A stretch of 64,000 nucleotides of DNA from Moorena producens 3L (lineage in GTDB: Bacteria > Cyanobacteriota > Cyanobacteriia > Cyanobacteriales > Coleofasciculaceae). The position numbers and the translations under genes are program-made. The notes under the pieces are model-generated. The model did not search any database. It worked only from the letters and a program-made list of their open reading frames with translations, and had not been told where the DNA came from. Below are positions 26,196 through 35,163 of the stretch, one piece after another (position 1 is the first letter of the stretch; each line of letters opens with the position of its first letter). The stretch spans positions 26,256 through 90,255 of the forward strand of contig NZ_GL890945.1 of assembly GCF_000211815.1 (NCBI RefSeq). The letters run 5' to 3'.

Positions 26196-26690
26196 TAAAA
26201 ATTTTTTTTAAATTATTAGTTTTTAGGGTGTTTAACTAGTAGCAAATATCATCTCAAAAATCTAGACTCAGTATATAATAATTAATGGTTAATTGTTACT
26301 ATTGTTAATAGTTAATGGTTAAAGTAATTAAGCATAAATCGGGTTTCTTAATATAATTACTGGATTTCAGCCTTTGATTTATAGCGATGCAGCGCGGTCT
26401 TGGGGGTTCCCCCCATGAGCGACTGCATCAAGACAAACAGAAACCCGGTTTGAAGGGTCTTGGTGCGTCAGTCCTGATTACTGAATACTAGTGATAATGA
26501 GGTGCATTGATGACATAGCACTTTCTTGCCCCTCATCCTACTAATACCACTATTACCCATCATCCCCCTATTCTTCACCTCCTCACTACCAAGGTCAAGA
26601 CTTATCGGTCAGGGATAAGGCTGAGATGGGAATGCTCAAACTGCTATCTTGGAATGTGTTAACTTGTCCATCCTGGAACTACTGAAGACT
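26196..26690. other. Non-coding gap with one dispersed repeat
   Basis: Divergent promoter region between the glutamine synthetase homologue and ridA. It is AT-rich near 26200-26340 and holds the G/C-run repeat at 26383-26433. No RNA gene seen. Confidence 0.55.
26383..26433. repeat. 51-bp G/C-run palindromic dispersed repeat, copy 3
   Basis: AGCGATGCAGCGCGGTCTTG then GGGGG/CCCCC then GACTGCATCAAGA. It is the reverse complement of the 5219-5270 copy with only a few differences. Confidence 0.85.
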
Positions 26691-27080
26691 ATGACACGAA
26701 AGATTATCCGTACCCCCAATGCCCCAGCACCCGTAGGACCATACAATCAAGCGATCGCAGTCAGCGGTCAAATGATTTTTGTAGCTGGTCAAATTCCCCT
26801 TGACCCTAGCACCGGTGAGATTGTTGGTGATAATGATGTAGCCAAGCAGACAGAACAGGTAATGGCTAATCTTGAAGCTATCCTAGTCGCTGCTGGAGCT
26901 AAAATCCCGGACATAGTCAAAACCACCGTATTTCTGGCAGATATGAATGATTTTGCTACAGTAAATCAGATCTATGCCAAATACTTTAACGAGGAAGATG
27001 CTCCAGCTCGTGCCTGTGTTGAGGTTTCCCGACTACCTAAGGATGTTTTAGTCGAGATTGAATGCATTGCGGTGATTTAG
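26691..27080 (+). CDS. ridA: RidA family enamine/imine deaminase
   Basis: 129 residues from ATG at 26691 (MTRKIIRTPNAPAPVGPYNQ). RidA proteins hydrolyse reactive 2-aminoacrylate and related enamines from PLP enzymes. Family marks are VGPYNQAIAVSG, FVAGQIPLDPSTGEI, the substrate arginine in APARACVEVSRLPKDVLVEIECIA, and normal length. Upstream in-frame sequence gives no better start. Cytoplasmic trimer by family. High confidence in family. Confidence 0.95.
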   Translation: MTRKIIRTPNAPAPVGPYNQAIAVSGQMIFVAGQIPLDPSTGEIVGDNDVAKQTEQVMANLEAILVAAGAKIPDIVKTTVFLADMNDFATVNQIYAKYFNEEDAPARACVEVSRLPKDVLVEIECIAVI

Positions 27081-27524
27081 TCTTGTGGAAACTGCTATGG
27101 CGTTAGCTTAATGCTGATAGCTAACTTATGACGAAGGAGCTGGGGGGGCGACAAGGGACCCAAAGTACTTGCCAGCTCTAAGTTTAAGGTCACTATGAGC
27201 CCAAACTTATAATCCCAAACTATATATAGACAGTCATGAGCATATTTTCAATTACTGGAAACTCAATCCCTGATTCTTTCATCCAAGTGGTCGAAACATC
27301 GGGTTTATTTATAAGTTTGGTAACTGAATTGAATAAATCCAGACCAGATAATAATTATAGCCGAACTGTCACCCCCTCAGGTTCTGATCTATAAAGATTT
27401 TAGCAAGATTTTTTTTCACATTCCTTAAGTATATAAAGATTCCAATAAAATTACTTCTGCTATAGATTAGTAGATCTAAATGAACTATATGATGAACTAC
27501 GAAAATAATTTGTAGTCAACAGCA
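27081..27524. other. Gap with no feature seen
   Basis: About 440 bp, AT-rich, between ridA and the PEP-CTERM gene. No gene, RNA or strong hairpin noticed. Confidence 0.5.
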
Positions 27525-28223
27525 ATGAAAACCTTATTAGCAACTGCCCTAGGAACTGTATTAGTCACAAGTACTGCCCAAGCCGCAATATTTATAGATA
27601 CTAGAGAAGCCTTAAAGCCTAATGATTTCCTAGATTGGTCTGAAGTAGCTGAGGTTGTTGTAGCACCACCTTTTCCCACCCTACCTAACCGATTTTCAGC
27701 TACTTCAGCGGTCGGTATTGATTTAAATGTCAGCATCCCTGCTGGAGAGTTTCTCCGTATTGATCAAACTCCTGTTTTCCCTGGTGCATTTGATGTAGGG
27801 GATGCCCTTCTATTTACAGGCCTTGCTAATCCTGGTCCACTGACTATTACCTTTGATACTCCAGTCTTTGGTGTTGGGACACAAATTCAATCCGATCCTA
27901 TAGAAATTTTTGACTACATAGCAACCATTGAAGCGTTTGATAGCTTGGGAAATAGTCTAGGAAATTTTGAACGTCCAGGTGTAAGCCAGAGGGATGCTGG
28001 CAGCGGCGTGATCTTTACTGGCCTGTTTGATAGCAGTGGTGACATCAAAACCTTGGTGCTCAATGCCAAAGAAGAGGGCCTTGATGTACCTTTCGCTATT
28101 AATGCACTGAGTATCAGGTCTGTTCCTATCAGTGTTCCCGAACCTTCAGTGATATTGGGACTTTTAGTTATTGGTACAGGGAGTATGGTTTCCCGGCTCA
28201 GAGGCTTGCCAGAAAACAACTAA
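27525..28223 (+). CDS. PEP-CTERM sorting domain protein
   Basis: 232 residues. Signal peptide MKTLLATALGTVLVTSTAQA (cleavage after residue 20). The body is beta-rich (FSATSAVGIDLNVSIPAGEF, PLTITFDTPVFGVGTQIQ). The end is a PEP-CTERM tag: SVPEPSVILGLLVIGTG followed by arginines (SRLRG). Such proteins are exported and processed by an exosortase, often linked to exopolysaccharide. Ligand or role unknown. Confidence 0.9.
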   Translation: MKTLLATALGTVLVTSTAQAAIFIDTREALKPNDFLDWSEVAEVVVAPPFPTLPNRFSATSAVGIDLNVSIPAGEFLRIDQTPVFPGAFDVGDALLFTGLANPGPLTITFDTPVFGVGTQIQSDPIEIFDYIATIEAFDSLGNSLGNFERPGVSQRDAGSGVIFTGLFDSSGDIKTLVLNAKEEGLDVPFAINALSIRSVPISVPEPSVILGLLVIGTGSMVSRLRGLPENN

Positions 28224-28356
28224 TATCGAGTCCGGTTGAATAGTTATAATTCTCTGGGTATAATTCCTGGGTGTTCCTTACTTGTTACTTGAACATTTAA
28301 AATTGGCAACTAAGAACTAACAAGTAACAAGTAACATGTATGCTTAACTTGAAAGA

Positions 28357-29523
28357 CTAATAGTTGAGTCCCCGTTTTTGATAACGATACTTAGCCACAA
28401 TCGGATAAACTATATTACGTAGCCGGTTGAGAGCTCCCACAGGACGATGAACCACTAAGCCATTCCACGGGGAAAATCGCAGGTTTTCAGCAGAGTCGTA
28501 TTGTTTGTCAAAATCGATGATCTGATGCTTGACGGTAAGGCGACCAACCGTAAAAAATGGTGATTTCTTCTCACTCCAACGAATTGTGACATCATCGATG
28601 GACATTTTCGGGTTAGTTTGGAATTGGATGCCAAAGTCCCAGCAATAAAGGGCATCGGTTTTCGATAGTTGTTCGATCAGCTCGTCTCGATAGTAATTGT
28701 CCGGTTTGCTTCCATCCAATCCCAGAGCCTTGGCGCGATCGAAGAAGGGAAGTTTGGGAATACCTGGTCGGGACTGATATCGCATCCTTTGATGGGGAGG
28801 CTGGCATGAAACAGGGGTAAACGCATATTTGATCACAGCGGGATAGTCAACAGGAACTAGGCCCGGTTGAGACTGATCAAAATCTGGTTTGAGTCCAAGG
28901 GCAGAAGCAGAACCACTCCAATACCGTTCCGTTAATAAACTCTTTGGGGTTCGAGCTGTTACTTTAGCTAGGGCTAGCAATTGCCTGGGATGACTCCTGA
29001 GCCACTTCTGGGCAGCTTGCTCTGAGTCAACTATGGAGCCAAAAAATTCATAATAATATTTGATGGTTTTGATAAAAAAGATCTTGGCATTTTGAACAAT
29101 AATATCTTGAGTGTTTGGCTCGTAGCTTTGTTCTAGGCTTTCTCCTTCAACACCAATCACTTTCACAGACATTGAGCGTGTGTCTGCGACATAGTCGTTT
29201 TCAACGTTTGTTCGCCCATTGGCAAATCGCAGCTGAACAGGATATTGTTTCGGTGTCGCAAAGAGTCCTTGCTTGAGGGAAATCCCATTGAGTTGCTCTT
29301 GAGTAAGCCGAGTTCGTTTCGCTAGTTCGCTTTTAATTTTATGTTCATCAAAATCAAAAATTTCTAGGTTTCCCTCCACCGATGCGTGGGTTTTGGCATG
29401 GGTGTCTCGCAAAGCCCGTTCCTGATCCTTGTAAAGCTTATCCATCTGAATCCTGACTTGCTCGGCTACAAGGTTGTAATAGTTTTGTTCGTCCTTTTCG
29501 GGATATTCTGTAAATAGCTTCAT
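28357..29523 (-). CDS. Catalase-related haem protein, probable fatty-acid hydroperoxide-converting enzyme
   Basis: 388 residues. The catalase-type distal haem histidine sits in LRDTHAKTHASVEG (T41-H42). True catalases have V-H here, and a threonine before the histidine is the mark of the allene oxide synthase/hydroperoxide lyase branch. The region QLRFANGRTNVENDYVADTRSMSVKV matches the catalase core, and the proximal ligand motif R-x3-Y is RNIVY near the C-terminus. It lies about 200 bp downstream of, and on the same strand as, a cyclooxygenase-like gene. In Nostoc punctiforme a related pair makes and cleaves a 10S-hydroperoxide of linoleate, which suggests the same role here. Confidence 0.88.
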   Translation of the reverse strand: MKLFTEYPEKDEQNYYNLVAEQVRIQMDKLYKDQERALRDTHAKTHASVEGNLEIFDFDEHKIKSELAKRTRLTQEQLNGISLKQGLFATPKQYPVQLRFANGRTNVENDYVADTRSMSVKVIGVEGESLEQSYEPNTQDIIVQNAKIFFIKTIKYYYEFFGSIVDSEQAAQKWLRSHPRQLLALAKVTARTPKSLLTERYWSGSASALGLKPDFDQSQPGLVPVDYPAVIKYAFTPVSCQPPHQRMRYQSRPGIPKLPFFDRAKALGLDGSKPDNYYRDELIEQLSKTDALYCWDFGIQFQTNPKMSIDDVTIRWSEKKSPFFTVGRLTVKHQIIDFDKQYDSAENLRFSPWNGLVVHRPVGALNRLRNIVYPIVAKYRYQKRGLNY

Positions 29524-29725
29524 GGTTATTTTTTCTAGACAAATTTTGATGAATTGGTTGTGATCAAAAATGGGTTAGGATAGCAGCGGATTTGATCGGG
29601 TACTGTCAACTTAAGTGACCATAGATCTGGTGATTGAGACTCAAATTTTACTTAACCGGTGATTTCTCAATCAGAGAGCTTGAATTTTTTGTTTAATTTT
29701 TGCTTGACAATACCCGATGCCTTGC

Positions 29726-31294
29726 TTACGGATTGTCAAATGTTACTTTATACTTTTTATCTTGCTGTGGACTATTCCGGTTTACCAGATCTGAGAGAGT
29801 ATTTGTGTTTTGTATTACTTCCCAACCGACCGGAGAAAAAGTTTCTTCGTTGAAGATATTTTCTGCCAACAGGGGATTGGTCAATGCTTGGGAAAAGGCA
29901 TCAACTGCTATCATTCGGGTAACCAGGGGAGCTACTGCTGCATTTGGTGGCACATCCTCGGCATAGAGTCCCACATAGAATTCTATATTGTTGACATCAC
30001 CGTATAACCGTTTTAGTTCCCTTTGAGTATCTTCATCCCCCGTGATCTGATCGAAATCCGTCACCCGAGGAAACTGACATATTTCCCGGTAATCATTATA
30101 GCTAGCCAGTTGAGCTTCACGACCTAAGTCGATACTTGCTAATTCAACAGGTATTAGGAATTCTGACGTGTTAAACAAACCAATTTTGCTGCCTGGTTGG
30201 GAACAGGTCTCCTCAAATAATGGTCCCAAGCCTTTATTGATCAGCATCTCATTATTCCAGAGGCTATCCACCATGGGAATTTGCTTGCTGTCATAGGTAA
30301 GAGTCTCGGGAAGGGCACTGTGCCAACGATACACCAAACTAAACTCCACTGTCATCCAATTCTGGCGATACCACTTCTGATTGGTAAACGCTGGGGGATC
30401 GACAATGAAATTAAAGTGATAAGAGGTAATGTGATTAACATACTCTTCCACCACAATTTTCATGATTAACACCATCACGATGTTTCTGGCCGTTTGGAAG
30501 AGTCGCTCGTCATCCCAATCGGGATAATGCTTAGCCAGTAAATCACACAGGCGATTGTGTTCCCTCAGACACAGAACGTTATGCATTACATAGCCAATTT
30601 GGACATTAGCTCGTTCTACACCCATGGCAAATAGTTTTGCTTTCTTGGCTGGGTCGAGTCGCTTCTCATCATTGAGCGGTTCATACAACCCGTCAAACTC
30701 TGGTTTGACCACTCCCTTTTCTGGATCGTCGTAATAGAAGAGAGGATATTCTTCACCATTGATGATCTGGCTTTTCAGTTTCCCGCCCTGATGGGATCTC
30801 AGCATGTCTGTAGATTTTCTGTTCAACCCATAGACGGGAGATAAATCGATGCCATGGTTAGAGGTATTCTTTAATCTATTGTAGCGATCAGTGCGCAGAA
30901 AGCCGTCGGTAAACCACTGCACCCAATAGGGAAACAACAGGGTAGATTTCTCGGAATAGATGGTTTTCCCCTCTTGTTTGCGAAACAAAACAGCAAGGTC
31001 TTCGAGAGGGGGAAGGTTCCCTGCTTTGTTGAACTCTGGATCGGGGGGTAAATGTCGTCCGATCCAGGTTCGGTCTGTTAATGAGTCCCAAGAGGTATAG
31101 GGTGCCATCGCACTTAACTTATGGGGACGAGTGGGCATTTTGTAGACGGCATTGTTAATGATAGTTTTGTTGACTTTACGTTTGAGAGAGTCGTTGCTTT
31201 GAATAAAGTCCCAAATCCCCTTGAATTTGTTTAAACCAACGCTTTCTAACTGGTTCCTAAATCCGTCTCTAGATGTATTCCTTTTTTTTGTCAT
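29726..31294 (-). CDS. Cyclooxygenase-like fatty acid dioxygenase
   Basis: 522 residues, haem peroxidase superfamily, cyclooxygenase-like branch. The catalytic tyrosine and proximal histidine are in VYRWHS (Y322, H325), within EFSLVYRWHSALPETL. Other family marks are SNHGIDLSPVYGLN (near 146-159) and LCLREHNRLCD. The peroxidase-site distal histidine of cyclooxygenases (in FTHQFF) appears replaced by Asp130 (QWFTDGFL), while the preceding Gln126 is kept, so peroxidase activity is probably lost and dioxygenase activity retained. The partner catalase-related gene follows. No signal peptide. Confidence 0.9.
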   Translation of the reverse strand: MTKKRNTSRDGFRNQLESVGLNKFKGIWDFIQSNDSLKRKVNKTIINNAVYKMPTRPHKLSAMAPYTSWDSLTDRTWIGRHLPPDPEFNKAGNLPPLEDLAVLFRKQEGKTIYSEKSTLLFPYWVQWFTDGFLRTDRYNRLKNTSNHGIDLSPVYGLNRKSTDMLRSHQGGKLKSQIINGEEYPLFYYDDPEKGVVKPEFDGLYEPLNDEKRLDPAKKAKLFAMGVERANVQIGYVMHNVLCLREHNRLCDLLAKHYPDWDDERLFQTARNIVMVLIMKIVVEEYVNHITSYHFNFIVDPPAFTNQKWYRQNWMTVEFSLVYRWHSALPETLTYDSKQIPMVDSLWNNEMLINKGLGPLFEETCSQPGSKIGLFNTSEFLIPVELASIDLGREAQLASYNDYREICQFPRVTDFDQITGDEDTQRELKRLYGDVNNIEFYVGLYAEDVPPNAAVAPLVTRMIAVDAFSQALTNPLLAENIFNEETFSPVGWEVIQNTNTLSDLVNRNSPQQDKKYKVTFDNP

Positions 31295-31660
31295 TGAACT
31301 AGTTCCCTTTTACTATTTACCTTTTGTGTATAGCAGGATTACTTGTCCCAAAAGTTATTATAAGGTAAGTCTTCAGCTATCAGCGTGTCGCGTATCAGCT
31401 AATGCGCTACGCGCACGCTACACCGAACAGCTATCAGCGTGTCGCGTATCAGCTATTGAATAAAATAGATCAGCATTCGTTTAATCTGAGTTCCGTCAGC
31501 TAATGCGCTACGCGCACGCTACACCGAACAGCTATCAGCTTTTGAATAAAACAGGTCAGCATTCGTTTAATATCTATTACGTCTGCTGTTCGGTGTAGCG
31601 TGAGCCTTGGCCATTCGCGAATGGCTGACGGCTGACGGCTGACTGCTGACTGCTGATAGC
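31295..31660. repeat. Intergenic block of AGCTATC heptamers and small palindromes
   Basis: From about 31370 the gap contains repeated CAGCTATCAGCGTGTCGCG, TAATGCGCTACGCGCACGCT (twice, 31400 and 31501) and GACGGCTGACTGCTGACTGC. These are the same heptamer and palindrome types seen at 52.1, 57.4 and 63.2 kb. No gene. Confidence 0.75.
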
Positions 31661-33454
31661 TTACGTCTTATCCACAGTTTCAAAGGATTCTGAACCCAGT
31701 GGACTGGGTTTCCAGCCTTGAATATTGGCGCGCTTACCTAAAAGCGGTTGGGAGTGGACAATGGGAATGCGCACGGCTTGTTCAAATAAAATTTGATCCA
31801 CTTGGCGATAGATTCTTGCCCTAGCATCCTTGCCTTGGGTCTTACGACCGGTTTCCAATAACCTTAGGATTTGGTTATTCTTCCAACGTCCAAGGTCAGC
31901 GGTAGCATTAGGTCCGAAGTGGGAATAGTAGAAGTTATCTGGGTCGCCATATTCCCCAGTCCAACCCAATATAAACCCTTGGAAACCAGGAGACTTTTGT
32001 CGGTCTTTCAGATAATCTTTCCAGGGTTTTGTTTTTAAAGAAACCTTGATGCCAATCTTACCCAAGTCATCAGCTATGGCTTGGGCGATCGCTTTCGGAT
32101 CAGGATAGTAGGGGCGGAAAATTTTCATATACCAGAGTTCGAGGTCAAAGCCTTTGGGGTAGCCAGCTTCCCTCAGCAGTTGCTTGGCTAGCTTTGGGTC
32201 ATATTTATAGCTACCAAAATTAGATGACTCAGACCAATCCAGTAGGGGTGGGGTGAAGTGAGCATCACTCTCCCCTAAACCCTGCCAATTTTTTTCGACA
32301 ATCTTTTGCTGATTAATTCCTAAGGCGATCGCAATCCGTACCTTTTGTTTGGCAAGGGGTTTGTAGTTGGTATTGAGGGATAGATATCCGACATTGAAGG
32401 AGGGACGGAAAATAGATTTGAGGTTAGCCTCACCAACTAAATTTTCTAATTGCTTAGGAACTAGGTCTGAAGTGAAGTCAATCTCTCCAGATTTCAACAT
32501 GGTCAGGCGTTTGCTAATATCCGGGATGAACCGCACGATTACCTTTTCTGCTTTAGGTAGGTTTGGTTTCCAGTAGTTCGGACTCTTTTCTAGGATAATT
32601 TCCTTGCCATTACGCCACTCTTTGAATTTAAATGGACCTGTCCCTACTGCTAGAGATGACTCACGACCATACTTAGAACCTGCTTTCTTGATGGCTGTTG
32701 GGCTAGCGATACCAAAGTAGCCTGACCCAATCATAGCTGGAAAAATGCTTAAGGGCTGTTTCAGGACAAATTGAATTGTATACTTATCTTTGATGACTAT
32801 CTGTTGTAATAGGGATTTCGAGTTTCCCTTGAAGCCACCAAATAAATCAGCCCAAATTTGATACTTTCTGTCTTTATCGCGATAGCCGTATTTGTTTTCC
32901 GGGTCCCACCAACGCTCGACATTGAACTTAACCGCTTGAGCATCGAAATCAGTGCCGTCATGAAACTTTACCCCTTGGCGCAGTTTAAATGTCCAAACTC
33001 TGCTATTGCGAGACGCTTGCCAATCAGTAGCTAATCCTGGTTCCAGTTCAATCGTTCCCAGCTTGTATTCCACCAGGCGATTGTAAATTTGTTTCTGGAC
33101 AACCAGGGATTCCCGGTCGCTGATATTACCTGGTTCTAGGTTTTCTGGTTGTCCCACTGCTCCGTAAACGATAGTCCTGCCCTTGGAATCCTTAGGAGGT
33201 TTAGTTGGGGAAGGAGTAGGAGTAGGAGTAGGACTAGGAGTAGGAGTAGGGCTGGGAGTAGGGCTGGGAGTAGGACTAGGAGTAGGGTTGGGAGTAGGGC
33301 TCGGGGAAATACTAGGAGTAGGACTCTCAGACACAGTAGGAGTAGGACTCTCAGGGGTATTTTTCCCAATCCAATTAGAAGGGCTAACGCAGTTACAGAG
33401 AACTATAGTTAGGACAAAAGCCACAAGCAACAGTATGGGTCGCCATCGCCTCAT
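31661..33454 (-). CDS. ABC transporter solute-binding lipoprotein (peptide/nickel family)
   Basis: 597 residues, family 5 extracellular solute-binding protein. The N-terminal signal has a likely lipobox ending at C20 or C22 (LTIVLCNC), so the protein is probably a lipoprotein. Residues about 30-90 form a low-complexity linker of Pro-Thr-Pro-Ser repeats encoded by GGAGTA-type DNA repeats. The binding domain follows: VYGAVGQPENLEPG, VWTFKLRQGVKFHDGTDF, VGTGPFKFKEWRNGKEI, RIAIALGINQQKIVE, LLREAGYPKGFDLELWYM. The permease and ATPase genes are not in the window. The ligand is probably an oligopeptide, but this is not certain. Confidence 0.92.
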   Translation of the reverse strand: MRRWRPILLLVAFVLTIVLCNCVSPSNWIGKNTPESPTPTVSESPTPSISPSPTPNPTPSPTPSPTPSPTPTPSPTPTPTPSPTKPPKDSKGRTIVYGAVGQPENLEPGNISDRESLVVQKQIYNRLVEYKLGTIELEPGLATDWQASRNSRVWTFKLRQGVKFHDGTDFDAQAVKFNVERWWDPENKYGYRDKDRKYQIWADLFGGFKGNSKSLLQQIVIKDKYTIQFVLKQPLSIFPAMIGSGYFGIASPTAIKKAGSKYGRESSLAVGTGPFKFKEWRNGKEIILEKSPNYWKPNLPKAEKVIVRFIPDISKRLTMLKSGEIDFTSDLVPKQLENLVGEANLKSIFRPSFNVGYLSLNTNYKPLAKQKVRIAIALGINQQKIVEKNWQGLGESDAHFTPPLLDWSESSNFGSYKYDPKLAKQLLREAGYPKGFDLELWYMKIFRPYYPDPKAIAQAIADDLGKIGIKVSLKTKPWKDYLKDRQKSPGFQGFILGWTGEYGDPDNFYYSHFGPNATADLGRWKNNQILRLLETGRKTQGKDARARIYRQVDQILFEQAVRIPIVHSQPLLGKRANIQGWKPSPLGSESFETVDKT

Positions 33455-33843
33455 TGATAAAACTCCTTTATATTGCGGCTGTTGCCAGGAATCGGTAACT
33501 AATAGTAGTCATTTGTGATTAGTTTTTATTGACTCGACTTACCCTTGCTTCTGTTCCTTAACCATAATTGTAGGGGGGCAATGGTTTCGTCATCACTATA
33601 TGTAGCGCAACTGCTGAAATCCTAATGGGTTTATGTTGATTTGGATACATGCTCCCATTATAAAAATAATTTCCGAACTTTTAGCCGTTAATTGTGTTAT
33701 TTAAGTTGTTTATGTTATCACAAAAGTGGTCAAACCCAAATTAACCAAAAAGTTGGAAGCCAGAACTTTGGCCAGGCGCACGCTAGTTTCCCGCTCCCGA
33801 TCACTTGCTCCCTATCACTAAAGACACAATAATTATGGTAAAA
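33455..33843. other. Gap upstream of the solute-binding protein gene
   Basis: About 390 bp between the lipoprotein start and the second IS607 copy. No gene, RNA or marked hairpin seen. Confidence 0.5.
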
Positions 33844-33973
33844 CCGATACTTTTTAGCTACCATAATCTCCCAGAAAGTCAATTTTGGCTCGCCAATGCA
33901 AGCTGATTACGAGGGCCAGGGTGTATCTACCAAAGCCCTCAGGAATATCCCACGAGCGCCATTAATGTCACGT

Positions 33974-34022
33974 TCGCACCTCAAGCAGCGTCGGCTTTGC
34001 CGAAAGCGTGACCAAAGGTCAA
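33974..34022. repeat. Small palindromic repeat in the tnpB C-terminus (copy 2)
   Basis: TTCGCACCTCAAGCAGCG then TCGGCTTTGCCGA then AAGCGTGACC, inserted between GTCACG and ATCCATAG relative to copy 1 (TCTCGATCCATAG). About 49 bp, changing the frame. Confidence 0.8.
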
Positions 34023-34592
34023 TCCATAGATCGCCCATCGATTTTTGATTTAATTTTCTTACTGCCACCAATATTGATCAATTCACCTGTCCAGCTAACA
34101 GTTTTGCTAGTATAGGCTTCACAGACGTCTACCATTGTTTTTCCTGTTTCTAAGGCTTTGTGCTTGAGAAACTCTTTGAAGCGATAATGAGCAAAAGAAA
34201 GCAAATTACGAACAGTTTTAGACCTGATCTTCCTGCTTCCCTTCTTGGCCATTTCAGATGTTTCAAAAGTGGGCAGTAGTATGACGTCGAAGTTGTTAAC
34301 TAAGAAGCGGGCAGCTTTGTGATGTAATTCGTTAATCAGATTCTGAATTATGATAATTATTCGTCTGGCAGCTTTTCTCATTCGGCGTTTTTGCTTTCTT
34401 TTTGCCTTACTTATTTTTGATAAAAGGCTATCAAGGTGAGAGCAAAGTCGTTGAATCCGATAAAAATCCCCACAACCAATTTTCCCAATAGAATTTTCGC
34501 CCTTAGAACGTCAAGAACGTTCTAACACCAGGGTCTAAGGCTACTACTATACCTTGGTTCTCGGTTTTTACTTGAGTAGTCTTGTGGGGGAC

Positions 34593-34700
34593 TGTCAGAT
34601 ATAGCAGAAGTCAGAAGTCAGAAGTCAGAAGTCAGAAGTCAAACTCTTGCGCTTACAAAGGGTGTGAGACTTTTGTCATGTCCTAACTGCCCTGGCGACT
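34593..34700. repeat. About 105-bp repeat insertion with AGAAGTC heptamers in tnpB copy 2
   Basis: Copy 1 reads continuously through this point (GGGGGACTACAAGGTAGTAG). Here GACTG flanks both sides of an insert made of about five AGAAGTC heptamers (34609-34640) and a unique part (CTTGCGCTTACAAAGGGTGT and CATGTCCTAACTGCCCTGGC). GACTG may be a short target duplication. Confidence 0.75.
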
Positions 34701-35040
34701 GCTATAATAGTCCCCATTAGTGCTAGTTAATCGACAATCTCCGATATCGCCTGGAAGTGTCTCAGCGAAGGTCAATTCACCCAGTTTTGTATGGTAAATC
34801 CCTTTGCTAGAGACAGCAGACTTGGGTATGTAGCAAGACTGAACAGGATTTTTACGAGATCTAAATCTTACCCGATTTATCTGTCCAGTCTTTTTGTATT
34901 TTTTCTTTGCCTCCCTGACAGCAGTGCAAGCATCCTTAATCGCTATAGATTTAATCTGATAAGGTACTGTCTTACACCACTCGGGTAGGTCATTTAATAT
35001 TCCAGTCTTAATGGCTTTCCAGTTAGCTTTAACTTCGCCA

Positions 35041-35069
35041 TATGTTCGCGTAGCGGCTCCTACGGAGCA
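35041..35069. repeat. 24-bp in-frame small repeat insertion in tnpB copy 2 (first)
   Basis: GTTCGCGTAGCGGCTCCTAC then GGAGC: a GTTCGCGTAGC head with a GGCTCC/GGAGC hairpin. Copy 1 has KILQNGEVK here; copy 2 has KILCSVGAATRTYGEVK, a net gain of 8 codons. Confidence 0.9.
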
Positions 35070-35129
35070 AAGTATTTTGACAGTTTTATTAAAAACATAA
35101 CGGGACACTCCAAACCACTGGCGAACTAT

Positions 35130-35157
35130 TGTTCGCGTAGCGTGGCCTACGGCCAAT
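35130..35157. repeat. 24-bp in-frame small repeat insertion in tnpB copy 2 (second)
   Basis: GTTCGCGTAGCGTGGCCTAC then GGCC: the same head with a TGGCC/GGCCA hairpin. Copy 1 has QRSIVRQW; copy 2 has QRLAVGHATRTIVRQW, again a net gain of 8 codons. Confidence 0.9.
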
Positions 35158-35163
35158 CGTTGC

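Noticed and set aside
33136..33518. Open frames opposite the solute-binding protein linker (VGVG or SRSR repeats)
   Set aside because: Shadow of the Pro-Thr-Ser repeat in the real gene.
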